A program made the position numbers and the translations under genes. This document shows, piece by piece, positions 1-7,653 of a stretch of DNA of 64,000 nt. The DNA is from an uncultured Bryobacteraceae bacterium. Its GTDB lineage: Bacteria; Acidobacteriota; Terriglobia; Bryobacterales; Bryobacteraceae. The stretch's first letter is position 1. Each line of letters opens with the position of its first letter. The stretch covers positions 19,680 through 83,679 of the forward strand of contig CAKZUE010000065.1 in NCBI GenBank assembly GCA_937920635.1, written 5' to 3'. Under the pieces are notes generated by a model, which worked only from the letters and a program-made list of their open reading frames with translations, searched no databases and was not told the origin of the DNA.

Positions 1-82
1 GCGGCACTGAACCGCGCCTGCCCATCTGCTTGTCCCACCCCGCCCCGCAATGATAGATTTGCCCCTGACCCGTCTCATCCCC

Positions 83-1411
83 ATGCGACTCAACGCCACC
101 CTCGTCAAGTCCACCGTCGTCGCCGCCCTCGGCGGGCTCCTGTTCGGCTTCGACACCGCCGTCATCGCCGGCGCCACCAGCGCGCTGGAGAAGCTCTTTT
201 CCCTCTCCCCCGCCATGCTCGGCTTCACCGTCGCCAGCGCGCTCTACGGCACCATCATCGGCGCCATGTTCGCCGGCATCCCCGGCGACCGCTATGGCCG
301 CCGCGCCAGCCTGCGCCTGCTCGCCGTCTTCTACTTCGTCTCCGCTCTCGGCTGCGCGCTCGCCTGGAACTGGACCTCGTTCGTTGTCTCGCGGTTCCTC
401 GCCGGTCTCGCCATCGGCGGCTCTTCCGTGCTCGGTCCCATGTATATCGCCGAAATCGCCCCCGCCCGCTGGCGCGGCCGCCTCGTTGGCTTCTTCCAGT
501 TCAATATCGTCTTCGGAATTCTGCTCGCCTATTTCTCCAATTACCTGATCGGCCTCGCCGGCTTCGGCGACGCCGAATGGCGCTGGAAACTCGGCGTCGC
601 CGCCGCCCCCGCCGCGCTCTTCCTGCTGATGCTTTATACGATCCCCGAAAGCCCCCGCTGGCTTGTCAAGAAACAGCGCGTCCCGGAAGCCGGCGATGTG
701 CTGCGCCGCAACGGCGAGCCTGAATGGGAAAAAGAGCTCGCCGAGATCGTGGCTTCCATCGATGCCGAACACGGCCACGCCGACGAACCGCTCTTCCAGC
801 GCAAATACCGCCTGCCCGTCTTTCTCGCCATCGCCATCGGCATGTTCAACCAGTTGAGCGGCATCAACGCCATCCTGTATTACCTCAACGACATCTTCGC
901 CCGCGCCGGCTTCGACAAAGTCTCCGGCGACCTGCAAGCCGTCGCCGTCGGCTTCACCAACCTCGCCGCCACCATCATCGCCATGAGCGTCATCGACAGG
1001 ATTGGCCGCAAGAGCATGCTGCTCGCCGGCAGCGTGGGCTGCGCCGCCAGCCTCGCCGGCGTCGCCTGGATCTTCTCCACCCACGCGCACCAGCACCTGC
1101 TCGTCTGGCTGCTGGTCGCCTTCATCGCCTTTTTCGCCTTCTCGCAGGGCGCCGTCATCTGGGTCTACCTGAGCGAAATCTTCCCCACCCGCGTCCGCGC
1201 CAAAGGCCAAAGCCTCGGCAGCTTCACCCACTGGGCGATGAACGCCGTCATCAGCGGCATCTTCCCCGTCATCGCCGCCTCTTCCGGCGCCGCGCCCTTC
1301 GTGCTGTTCTCCGTCATGATGGCCGTGCAGTTCTTCGTCGTTCTGGCGCTGTTCCCCGAAACCAAAGGCCACACTCTCGAAGAGATGCAGCACAAGCTCG
1401 GCATCGCCTGA
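83..1411 (+). CDS. Sugar porter-family MFS transporter
   Basis: Inner-membrane major facilitator carrier, probably a proton-coupled monosaccharide importer. Family signatures are clear: the LLFGFDTAVIAG first helix (residues 19-30), the GDRYGRR loop (68-74), PESPRWL at 188-194 after helix 6, and PETKGHTLEEM at the C-terminus. Twelve hydrophobic segments flank a charged central loop. About 442 residues, normal for the family. An in-frame ATG at 50 would add 11 residues; I prefer 83 because MRLNATLVKS is a typical N-terminus and a TAGATT hexamer lies at 54-59. The substrate cannot be read from sequence. The DUF1080 gene 42 bases downstream suggests a glycoside-related role (inference). Confidence 0.92.
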   Translation: MRLNATLVKSTVVAALGGLLFGFDTAVIAGATSALEKLFSLSPAMLGFTVASALYGTIIGAMFAGIPGDRYGRRASLRLLAVFYFVSALGCALAWNWTSFVVSRFLAGLAIGGSSVLGPMYIAEIAPARWRGRLVGFFQFNIVFGILLAYFSNYLIGLAGFGDAEWRWKLGVAAAPAALFLLMLYTIPESPRWLVKKQRVPEAGDVLRRNGEPEWEKELAEIVASIDAEHGHADEPLFQRKYRLPVFLAIAIGMFNQLSGINAILYYLNDIFARAGFDKVSGDLQAVAVGFTNLAATIIAMSVIDRIGRKSMLLAGSVGCAASLAGVAWIFSTHAHQHLLVWLLVAFIAFFAFSQGAVIWVYLSEIFPTRVRAKGQSLGSFTHWAMNAVISGIFPVIAASSGAAPFVLFSVMMAVQFFVVLALFPETKGHTLEEMQHKLGIA

Positions 1412-1438
1412 CGCGGGCGCGCGCCGCGCGCACTGTGA

Positions 1439-1444
1439 TAGATT
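1439..1444 (+). promoter_or_regulatory. Candidate -10 element for DUF1080 gene
   Basis: TAGATT ends 9 bases before the ATG at 1454. No -35 box or Shine-Dalgarno sequence is recognisable. It fits the short-leader pattern seen at many other starts in the window. Confidence 0.4.
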
Positions 1445-1453
1445 GCTCGCGTC

Positions 1454-2089
1454 ATGCTGCTTCGCGCAATTCTGCTCTCCGTACTTGTCTGTGCCTCTTG
1501 CGCCGCCGCCGATTGGATCGACCTCACGCCGCCCGACACGCCCCTCGGCAAAGAAGTGCCGGGCTGGACCCGCGTCCCCATTCCGCCGGTCGGACCCGTC
1601 GACAACACTCCTCAATGGCAGGTCGATGCGGCTGCGAAGACCATCCTCTGCACCGGCAAGGGCGGACACGAGTGGCTCCGCTATGACAGGGAGTTCGGCG
1701 ATTTCGTCCTCGAACTCGAGTGGCGCTTCACGCCGATACCGGGCGAGACGAAGTACAACAGCGGCATCGGCGTCCGCCTCTCGCGCTTCGGCGAAATCTG
1801 GTACCAGGCTCAGACCGGCCTCGCCGGCGGCTACCTGTTCGGCGTCAATCTCGTCAACGGCGAATTGACCCGCGTCATGCTCCGCGATCAGATGACGGAA
1901 AACCGCGTCAAGCCCGCCGGCGAATGGAACCGCTACGAGATCCGCGCCGAGGGCGGCACGATCACGCTCTCCGTCAACGGCGCCGTGGTCAACACGTTCA
2001 CCGGCGCCGCGCTGCGCAAGGGCTACATCGGACTCGAAGCCGAAGGCTTTGAAATCGCCTTCCGCAACATCCGCATCCGCCCGCTGTAA
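1454..2089 (+). CDS. Secreted DUF1080-family protein (3-keto-disaccharide hydrolase-like)
   Basis: A 211-residue protein with a signal peptide (MLLRAILLSVLVCASCAAA, cleavage near residue 19) followed by one beta-sandwich domain. It starts with DWIDLTPPDTPLGKEV and ends with an SVNGAVVNTF...GYIGLEAEGFEIAFRNIRIRPL segment typical of DUF1080 (concanavalin-like, 3-keto-disaccharide hydrolase) proteins. The family is strongly expanded in Acidobacteriota and Planctomycetota, and some members hydrolyse 3-ketoglycosides. A periplasmic or outer-membrane location is inferred. It follows the sugar porter on the same strand but has its own -10-like element, so it may be a separate unit. The exact substrate is unknown. 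Confidence 0.85.
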   Translation: MLLRAILLSVLVCASCAAADWIDLTPPDTPLGKEVPGWTRVPIPPVGPVDNTPQWQVDAAAKTILCTGKGGHEWLRYDREFGDFVLELEWRFTPIPGETKYNSGIGVRLSRFGEIWYQAQTGLAGGYLFGVNLVNGELTRVMLRDQMTENRVKPAGEWNRYEIRAEGGTITLSVNGAVVNTFTGAALRKGYIGLEAEGFEIAFRNIRIRPL

Positions 2090-2104
2090 ACTGCGCTCGC
2101 CGGC

Positions 2105-3403
2105 TCAGAACCCCGGCGCCTTCCACGCGATCTCGCCGCCCACCACCGTCACGATCGGCCCGCCGCGGAACGTGCGCCCGCTGAACGGCGTGTTCGCGCT
2201 CTTCGAGAGCGATTTCTTCACGTCGTACGTCCACGGATACTCGGGGTGGAAAATCGTGACGTCGCCCGCGTAGCCCGGCTTCAACGCGCCGCGCGCCTGC
2301 CCGCCCTTCCACCCGATCACCCGCGCCGGCTCGCTCGTAAACAGCGCAATCAGCCGGTTGAGCGAAACCCGCCCCGTGTGCACCAGCACTTCCAGGGCGA
2401 TCCCCAGCGCCGTCTCCAGCCCGATGATGCCGAACGGGCAGCGCTCGAACTCCTGCATCTTGTCGTCGCCCGCGTGCGGCGCGTGGTCCGTGGCCAGGCA
2501 ATCCACCGTGCCGTGGATGACGCCTTCGATCACCGCCTCCACATGCTCGGGCCCGCGCAGCGGCGGCTTCATCTTGTAATTGGAATCGTACGGCCGCATA
2601 TGGCCCGTGTGCAGCGCGATGTGATGCGGCGTGGCCTCGCACGTCACCGGCAGCCCGCGCCGCCGCGCGAACTCCACCATCGCCACCGCGTTCTTCGTCG
2701 AAATGTGCGCCACATGGTAGCGCGCGCCGGTCAGCTCGGCCAGCAGGATGTCCCGCGCCACCATCACGTCTTCCGCCGCCGCCGGAATCCCCCTCAGCCC
2801 CAGCCGCACGCTGTCGGCGCACTCGTGCATGTCGCCGCCGGCCGACAAATGCAGGTCCTCGCAGTGCTGGATCACCGGAATGTCCAGCGCCCGCGCCGTC
2901 TCCATCGCCCGCCGCATCACCCGCGCGTTCATCACCGGGCGCCCGTCGTCGCTGATGGCCACCGCGCCCGCCGCCGCCATCGAGCCGATCGACGCCAGCT
3001 CCTCTCCCTCGCTGCCCTTCGTGATCGCGCCGATCGGAAACACGTTCACCACCGCCTCGCGCCGCGCCTTCTCCACAATGTAGGTGGTCACCGTCGCCGA
3101 ATCGTTCACCGGATTCGTGTTCGGCATGCAGCACACCGTGGTGAAGCCGCCCGCCGCCGCCGCGCGCGAGCCCGTGGCGATGGTTTCGGCGTGCGTGAAT
3201 CCCGGCTCGCGCAGATGCACGTGGATGTCGATGAAGCCCGGCGCCACCACCAGCCCCGCCGCGTCCAGCGTGTCCGCGCCCGGCGCCGTCAGATCCGGCC
3301 CCACCGCGGCGATGCGCCCGTCTTCGATCAGCACGTCGGCCACGCCGTCGTGGCCCGATGCCGGGCAGATCACCCTGCCATTGCGGATCAGCAGTCGTTT
3401 CAC
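2105..3403 (-). CDS. pyrC: Dihydroorotase
   Basis: Type I dihydroorotase, 432 residues, forming dihydroorotate from carbamoyl aspartate in pyrimidine synthesis. The metal site is complete: HVH at 61-63 within DIHVHLREPG, D152 in SDDGRPV, H180, H233 and D306 in ATDHAPH. PNTNPVND near residue 100 is also characteristic. Its ATG overlaps the pyrB stop by four bases (ATGA), so the two are probably translationally coupled. Gene order is pyrR-pyrB-pyrC. No carbamoyl phosphate synthetase, pyrD or pyrF is visible nearby. Confidence 0.97.
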   Translation of the reverse strand: MKRLLIRNGRVICPASGHDGVADVLIEDGRIAAVGPDLTAPGADTLDAAGLVVAPGFIDIHVHLREPGFTHAETIATGSRAAAAGGFTTVCCMPNTNPVNDSATVTTYIVEKARREAVVNVFPIGAITKGSEGEELASIGSMAAAGAVAISDDGRPVMNARVMRRAMETARALDIPVIQHCEDLHLSAGGDMHECADSVRLGLRGIPAAAEDVMVARDILLAELTGARYHVAHISTKNAVAMVEFARRRGLPVTCEATPHHIALHTGHMRPYDSNYKMKPPLRGPEHVEAVIEGVIHGTVDCLATDHAPHAGDDKMQEFERCPFGIIGLETALGIALEVLVHTGRVSLNRLIALFTSEPARVIGWKGGQARGALKPGYAGDVTIFHPEYPWTYDVKKSLSKSANTPFSGRTFRGGPIVTVVGGEIAWKAPGF

Positions 3404-4311
3404 GGCAACAGCACCCTCTCGAGCACAGCCATGCGCACCGGCACGCCGTTCTCCACCTGGTTCAGGATCATCGACCGCTGCGAGTCCGCCACCTCCGACG
3501 AGATCTCCCGCCCGCGGTTCATCGGCCCCGGGTGCATCACGATCACGTCAGGATGCGCCAGATCCACGTGCTCCTGCCGCAGCCCGTAAAAGCGGAAGTA
3601 CTCGCCCGCCTGCATCTGCGGCTCGTGGATCCTCTCCAGTTGCACGCGCAGCATCATGATCACGTTCGCCCCGCGCACCGCGCGCCGCATGTCGTATTCG
3701 ATCTCGACGCCCCTGGCCATCGCCGCCATCTCGCGCGGCAGCAGCGCCGGCGGACCGCACAGCACGACGCTGGCGCCGAACTTGGACAGCAGAAAAATGT
3801 TGGACCGCGCCACCCGGCTGTGCAGGATGTCGCCGATGATCACCACCCGCAGCCCCTCCAGCCTCCCGCAGCGGTCCAGAATCGTGCGCGCATCCAGCAG
3901 CGCCTGCGTCGGATGCTCGTGCGTGCCGTCGCCCGCGTTCACGATCGGTGTCGACAGGTGCCGCGCCAGAAAGTGCGGCGCGCCCGACGCCTGATGCCGC
4001 ATCACGATCACCGACGGCCGCATCGCCGAGAGCGTGTTCAGCGTGTCCACCAGGCTCTCGCCTTTCGCCACGCTCGACCCCGCGGCCGTGATGGACAGCG
4101 TGTCCGCGCCCAGCCGGTGCGCGGCGATCTCGAAACTCGACCGCGTCCGCGTCGAGTTCTCGAAAAACGCGTTCACCACCATCATGCCCGTGCAGGTGTT
4201 CACCCGCGCGAACGTCGGCCCGCCATGCGGCTGGAACGCCACGGCGCGGTTCAGGATGCGCTCGATTTCCGTGCGGTCCAGGTCTTCAATCCCCAGCAGG
4301 CTGCGGCCCAT
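3400..4311 (-). CDS. pyrB: Aspartate carbamoyltransferase catalytic subunit
   Basis: A 303-residue enzyme condensing carbamoyl phosphate and aspartate in the cytoplasm. The carbamoyl phosphate loop STRTRSSFE (53-61) is close to the canonical STRTRTSFE; HPTQALLD and the C-terminal HPGPMNRGREI motif are present. No regulatory subunit gene (pyrI) is adjacent, so control probably depends on dihydroorotase association or transcription (inference). It lies 11 bases downstream of pyrR and overlaps pyrC by four. Confidence 0.97.
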   Translation of the reverse strand: MGRSLLGIEDLDRTEIERILNRAVAFQPHGGPTFARVNTCTGMMVVNAFFENSTRTRSSFEIAAHRLGADTLSITAAGSSVAKGESLVDTLNTLSAMRPSVIVMRHQASGAPHFLARHLSTPIVNAGDGTHEHPTQALLDARTILDRCGRLEGLRVVIIGDILHSRVARSNIFLLSKFGASVVLCGPPALLPREMAAMARGVEIEYDMRRAVRGANVIMMLRVQLERIHEPQMQAGEYFRFYGLRQEHVDLAHPDVIVMHPGPMNRGREISSEVADSQRSMILNQVENGVPVRMAVLERVLLP

Positions 4312-4322
4312 GGCGCGCCTCC

Positions 4323-4874
4323 TCAGCCGGCCTTCTCCACCAGCATCACTTTTTCGACGCCGTCGATCTCCTGGAACTTCACCTCGATGATCTCCCGCGA
4401 GGAGGTGGGCACCTTGCGGCCAATGAACTGCGCCTCGATGGGCAACTCGCGGTGCCCGCGGTCGATCAGCACCAGCAGTTGCACGCGCGCCGGACGGCCG
4501 TGCTCGAACAACGCGTCCAGCGCCGCCCGCACCGTGCGGCCCGTGTAGAGCACATCGTCCATCAGGATCACGTCTTTGCCCGTGACCGGAAAGTCGATCT
4601 GCGTGCCGCTGACCACCGGCTTCGGCCCCACGGTGGAGAGATCGTCGCGGTACAGCGTGATGTCGATGGCCCCGACGGGGACCTTGATATTTTCGAGCGC
4701 CTCGATTTTACGGGCAATGCGCTCGGCCATCGGCACGCCGCGCCGCCGGATGCCGATGAAGGCCAGGTTCGCCGGATCGGCCGTCTTCTCCAGCACCTCG
4801 TGCGCCAGCCGCACCAGCGTGCGGTCCATCTCGGAGGCGCTCATCAATTGGGCTTTTTCACGCGTTGCGCTCAT
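4323..4874 (-). CDS. pyrR: Bifunctional pyr operon regulator / uracil phosphoribosyltransferase
   Basis: PyrR family protein of 183 residues. The PRPP loop VILMDDVLYTGRTVRAAL (about 103-119) and the DITLYRDDL segment (71-79) are diagnostic. In Bacillus PyrR binds UMP and an RNA leader to attenuate pyr transcription, and has weak UPRT activity. Here it is first in the operon, with a TACACT hexamer only 8 bases before its ATG and 11 bases between it and pyrB. I can therefore see no leader RNA long enough for attenuation in this operon, so its regulatory mode may differ or it may act chiefly as an enzyme. Confidence 0.95.
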   Translation of the reverse strand: MSATREKAQLMSASEMDRTLVRLAHEVLEKTADPANLAFIGIRRRGVPMAERIARKIEALENIKVPVGAIDITLYRDDLSTVGPKPVVSGTQIDFPVTGKDVILMDDVLYTGRTVRAALDALFEHGRPARVQLLVLIDRGHRELPIEAQFIGRKVPTSSREIIEVKFQEIDGVEKVMLVEKAG

Positions 4875-4882
4875 CGGAGTTC

Positions 4883-4888
4883 AGTGTA
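4883..4888 (-). promoter_or_regulatory. Candidate -10 element for pyrRBC
   Basis: On the minus strand TACACT is followed by 8 bases (GAACTCCG) and then the pyrR ATG. A start site 7-8 bases after the hexamer would give a leaderless mRNA. No -35 box is evident. Confidence 0.5.
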
Positions 4889-4894
4889 CTAATT

Positions 4895-5233
4895 TCAGTG
4901 CCGCCGCATCCGGTCGCGCACGCGCTTCGAGATGCGCTCCAGCTCTTCCAGGTCTTTCAGTGCCCTGATAGAAAGCACGTGGCCCTTGCTCTGCTCGAGT
5001 TCCTCCTGCACCGAGTCGAGAATCTTGCGCATCCGCTCGAGATCTTTCAGGTTAGCTTCGTGGTTGGCTTTGATCACTGCCTCCGACCACAACCGCCCGT
5101 CCGGCAGCTTTTTCGGTTCCTCTCTTTCCGGCGGAGGAGCGGGCAACTGCTGCGCGCCCAGCGCCGCCGCCAGCGCGATCAGGGGCGCCAGAAGCCGCCT
5201 GCTAGACTGAACTCTGATGAAGGACGTTGGCAT
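4895..5233 (-). CDS. Small secreted coiled-coil protein, unknown function
   Basis: A 112-residue open frame I believe is real only from the ATG at 5233 (MPTSFIRVQSSRRLL). It has a signal-peptide-like start with an RR pair, a hydrophobic run LLAPLIALAAALGA and a cleavage-like AQQ. A proline-rich stretch and a charged helical tail rich in Glu, Lys and Leu (ANLKDLERMRKILDSVQEEL) follow, predicting a coiled coil. The frame stays open much further upstream, but that part is antisense to hom and composition-biased. The start overlaps the first bases of divergent hom. It is not a family I recognise. Confidence 0.5.
   Translation of the reverse strand: MPTSFIRVQSSRRLLAPLIALAAALGAQQLPAPPPEREEPKKLPDGRLWSEAVIKANHEANLKDLERMRKILDSVQEELEQSKGHVLSIRALKDLEELERISKRVRDRMRRH
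5203..5208 (+). promoter_or_regulatory. Candidate -10 element for hom
   Basis: TAGACT is followed by exactly 8 bases (GAACTCTG) and then the hom ATG at 5217. The spacer is almost the same as that of pyrR (GAACTCCG). It lies inside the 5' end of the divergent small secreted gene. Confidence 0.45.
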
Positions 5234-6521
5234 CGGCATGATCGGCCTCGGCAATGTGGGAGGGGGGACACTTTCCATTCTCGCGGAAAACTCGGCCGAG
5301 ATCGCCCGCAAGCTCGGCTTCGGGCTGCGCGTGGTCGCCGTGTGCAGCCGCAACCCGGCTGCGCATGCGCTGCCTGCGGGACTCGCGCCGGCTCTCATCA
5401 CCAGCGACTGGCGCGAGGTGGTGGCGCACCCGGATGTCGAAATTGTTGCCGAACTCGTCGGCGGCACAACGGTCGCCGCCGAGATCGTCGAAGCCGCTCT
5501 CGACGCCGGCAAGAGCGTGGTGACGGCGAACAAAGAACTGGTGGCGCTGCGCGGACCCGAACTATGGCAGCGGGCGGAAGCGCGCGGCGCGGCGCTGGCC
5601 ATGGAAGCCAGCGTCTGCGGCGGCATTCCCATCCACGCCGTGCTGCGCGAGGGCATCGCCGGAGACCGCGTCGAAGCGCTGTTCGGCATTCTCAACGGAA
5701 CCAGCAATTACATCCTCACCGAAATCGAACAGCGCGGCGCGTCCTTTGGCGATGTGCTGGCCGAAGCGCAGCGGCTCGGATACGCCGAAGCCGATCCCGC
5801 GGCGGATGTGGACGGCTACGACGCGCGGTCGAAGCTCGTGCTGCTCACCGCGTTGGCTTTTGGCGTGCGCCTTGCGCCGTCGTCGGTCCCCACCGAGGGA
5901 ATCCGCCGCATCTCTCCAATTGATTTCGCCTATGCGCGGCAGCTTGGCTCGACCATCCGGCTGCTATGCGCGGCGCGGCGTGACGCCGGGGGTCTGTTCG
6001 TCAGCGTGCGCCCGTCGCTGCTGCCGCTGAAAACGATCATGGCCGGCGTGCGCGGCGCCTACAACGCCGTGTGGGTGCGCGGCGCCTTCGGCGCGGACAC
6101 GTTCTACTATGGCCGCGGCGCGGGCCCGCTGCCGACCGGCGTCGCCGTGGTGAGCGACCTGATGCGCGTCGCGCGCGAATTGCGCCCGGCGCCGGCGCAC
6201 CGCGTGCCGCCGTTTGCGGCGCGCACGCTCGAAGACGCCGAGCCGCTGCCCATCGGCCGCCAGGTGCGGCCCTGGTACTTGCGCTTCCGCATCAAGGACC
6301 GCCCGGGCATCATCCGGGATCTTTCCACGATCCTCGCCCGCCACGACATCTCCATCGACGCCGTGCTGCAACTGCCGGAACAGGACAAGCAGGACCTGCC
6401 GTTCGTCATCACGCTGGAAGCCGCGCCGGAGGCCGCCGTGCGCGCCGCGCTGGAAGAGATGGCCGCGCTCGAGTTCATGGTCGAACCGCCCCTGGCCCTG
6501 CCCATCGAAAAGGCCGTCTGA
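5217..6521 (+). CDS. hom: Homoserine dehydrogenase with C-terminal ACT domain
   Basis: A 434-residue cytoplasmic enzyme reducing aspartate semialdehyde to homoserine for Thr/Met synthesis. The N-terminal NAD(P) site is GLGNVGGG (10-17); VTANKELVAL holds the catalytic-site lysine region, NGTSNYILTEIEQ the hinge, and EADPAADVDGYDARSKLVLL the substrate domain. The C-terminal 80 residues (WYLRFRIKDRPGIIRDLSTI onward) form an ACT domain, the usual site of threonine feedback inhibition. This is the full-length standard form, in contrast to the shorter paralogue that converges on it. Confidence 0.96.
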   Translation: MKDVGIGMIGLGNVGGGTLSILAENSAEIARKLGFGLRVVAVCSRNPAAHALPAGLAPALITSDWREVVAHPDVEIVAELVGGTTVAAEIVEAALDAGKSVVTANKELVALRGPELWQRAEARGAALAMEASVCGGIPIHAVLREGIAGDRVEALFGILNGTSNYILTEIEQRGASFGDVLAEAQRLGYAEADPAADVDGYDARSKLVLLTALAFGVRLAPSSVPTEGIRRISPIDFAYARQLGSTIRLLCAARRDAGGLFVSVRPSLLPLKTIMAGVRGAYNAVWVRGAFGADTFYYGRGAGPLPTGVAVVSDLMRVARELRPAPAHRVPPFAARTLEDAEPLPIGRQVRPWYLRFRIKDRPGIIRDLSTILARHDISIDAVLQLPEQDKQDLPFVITLEAAPEAAVRAALEEMAALEFMVEPPLALPIEKAV

Positions 6522-6643
6522 GGCGTGTGAGGCGCCGCGCCACCGGGATTCCGTGCCGCGCCACCTCAAGGTTCCCCCCTGGCCTTGGCCGGGGGCTGCC
6601 CGTGTAGCGGTGCTGCGGTGGTGGTGGGCGTTGCGGCAGTGTG

Positions 6644-6680
6644 GGCCGCTTGGTCGCGCCTCCGGCGCTCCCGCGCGGCT
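6644..6680. repeat. Solo copy of 41-bp palindromic repeat
   Basis: The intergenic stretch contains GCCGCTTGGTCGCGCC followed by TCCGGCGCTCCCGCGCGGCT. It matches the unit of the five-copy array near 61.05-61.26 kb except for a few bases in the loop. The unit can fold as an imperfect hairpin (CCGC...GCGCC / GGCGC...GCGG). It lies between the convergent 3' ends of the two homoserine dehydrogenase genes, in the 6522-6690 gap, where I see no gene. Confidence 0.75.
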
Positions 6681-6690
6681 CCTTGCGGGG

Positions 6691-7653
6691 TCACAGGCTG
6701 CGCGCGATGTCCACCAGATCGGCGAATACCCCGTAGGCCGTCTGTTGCAGCCCCGGATTCAGGCTGAACACGCCGAGATCGCCCATCGTGTCCGTGTGCA
6801 GCACGAGCACGTTCGATGTGCCGCGCACCTGCGCGAGCAGATCGTCCGCATCGAGCACCTCGGCGCGCACGCGCAGCGTGACGCCCGCGGCGGTGCGCCT
6901 GCCGCGGCTCACCAGCACGATGCGCTTGCCCGCGCGCTCGGCTTCAGCCACCTTTTCCGGTGTGAGCCGTCCGATGCCCCGCCGGTTCACCGCGGCGGGC
7001 GTGGTGCGCGCGTCCATCAGCACGTTGGCCAGGGCGGCGGCTTTGCAGGCGCTGTCCCAGCCGTCGATGTCGAACCAGGGATCGGCTTCGGTGACGCCTA
7101 GCCGGCGCGCCTCTTCGATCCCTTCTTCGAGCGCCGCGCCGCGCCGCATCGCGTCGAGAATCACCTGCGTGGTCGAGTTCAGCACGCCCGCAAATCCAAG
7201 CACCCGTGTGCCCGGCAGGCAGTGCCGCGCCAGGTTGAACACGGGCGCGCCGTCCATCACCGCGGACTCAAAGCGGAACTCGGCCCCCGCGCGGAGCGCT
7301 TCCGCGGCAAGGTCCGCGTAGCAGCAGGCGATAGGGCCCTTGTTGGCCGTCACCACGTGCATGCCGCGCGCGAACGCGGCGCGGATGTGGCTCGCGGCGG
7401 GTTCGCCGTCTTCCGGGTTCAGCGTGGTCAGCTCGACCAGAATCTCGGCGCGGGAGCGGTCGAGAAACTCTTCCGCGCCCGCCGCCGGAGGGCCGAAGAC
7501 GGGTTCCTCCGGCAGCCCGTGCAGATCGTAAGCCGTGCCGTGGCGCAGCGTGTGCGCGGCGACGATGCGGAAGGGATACACATGGCGCTCGAGCGCGATC
7601 AGGCGCGCCAGCGCGCGCGCCACTCTGCCGTAGCCAAGAATTGCGACTCTCAA
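6691..7653 (-). CDS. Second homoserine dehydrogenase-like protein, no ACT domain
   Basis: A 320-residue oxidoreductase of the homoserine dehydrogenase family. It has the dinucleotide site GYGRVARA (8-15), VTANKGPIA, VLNSTTQVILDAM and EADPWFDIDGWDSACKAAALA. It ends where the catalytic domain ends, so it has no ACT regulatory domain, unlike the gene at 5217. FDIDGWD replaces the usual DVDG-D pattern, and GPIA replaces KELV, so a related substrate is possible. It starts inside the 3' end of the DUF4139-like gene (four-base overlap), which suggests co-transcription. Confidence 0.85.
   Translation of the reverse strand: MRVAILGYGRVARALARLIALERHVYPFRIVAAHTLRHGTAYDLHGLPEEPVFGPPAAGAEEFLDRSRAEILVELTTLNPEDGEPAASHIRAAFARGMHVVTANKGPIACCYADLAAEALRAGAEFRFESAVMDGAPVFNLARHCLPGTRVLGFAGVLNSTTQVILDAMRRGAALEEGIEEARRLGVTEADPWFDIDGWDSACKAAALANVLMDARTTPAAVNRRGIGRLTPEKVAEAERAGKRIVLVSRGRRTAAGVTLRVRAEVLDADDLLAQVRGTSNVLVLHTDTMGDLGVFSLNPGLQQTAYGVFADLVDIARSL

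Noticed and set aside
4875..4900. PyrR-type RNA attenuator
   Set aside because: The space before pyrR is too short and contains no stem-loop series or terminator; the preceding gene ends only 20 bases away.
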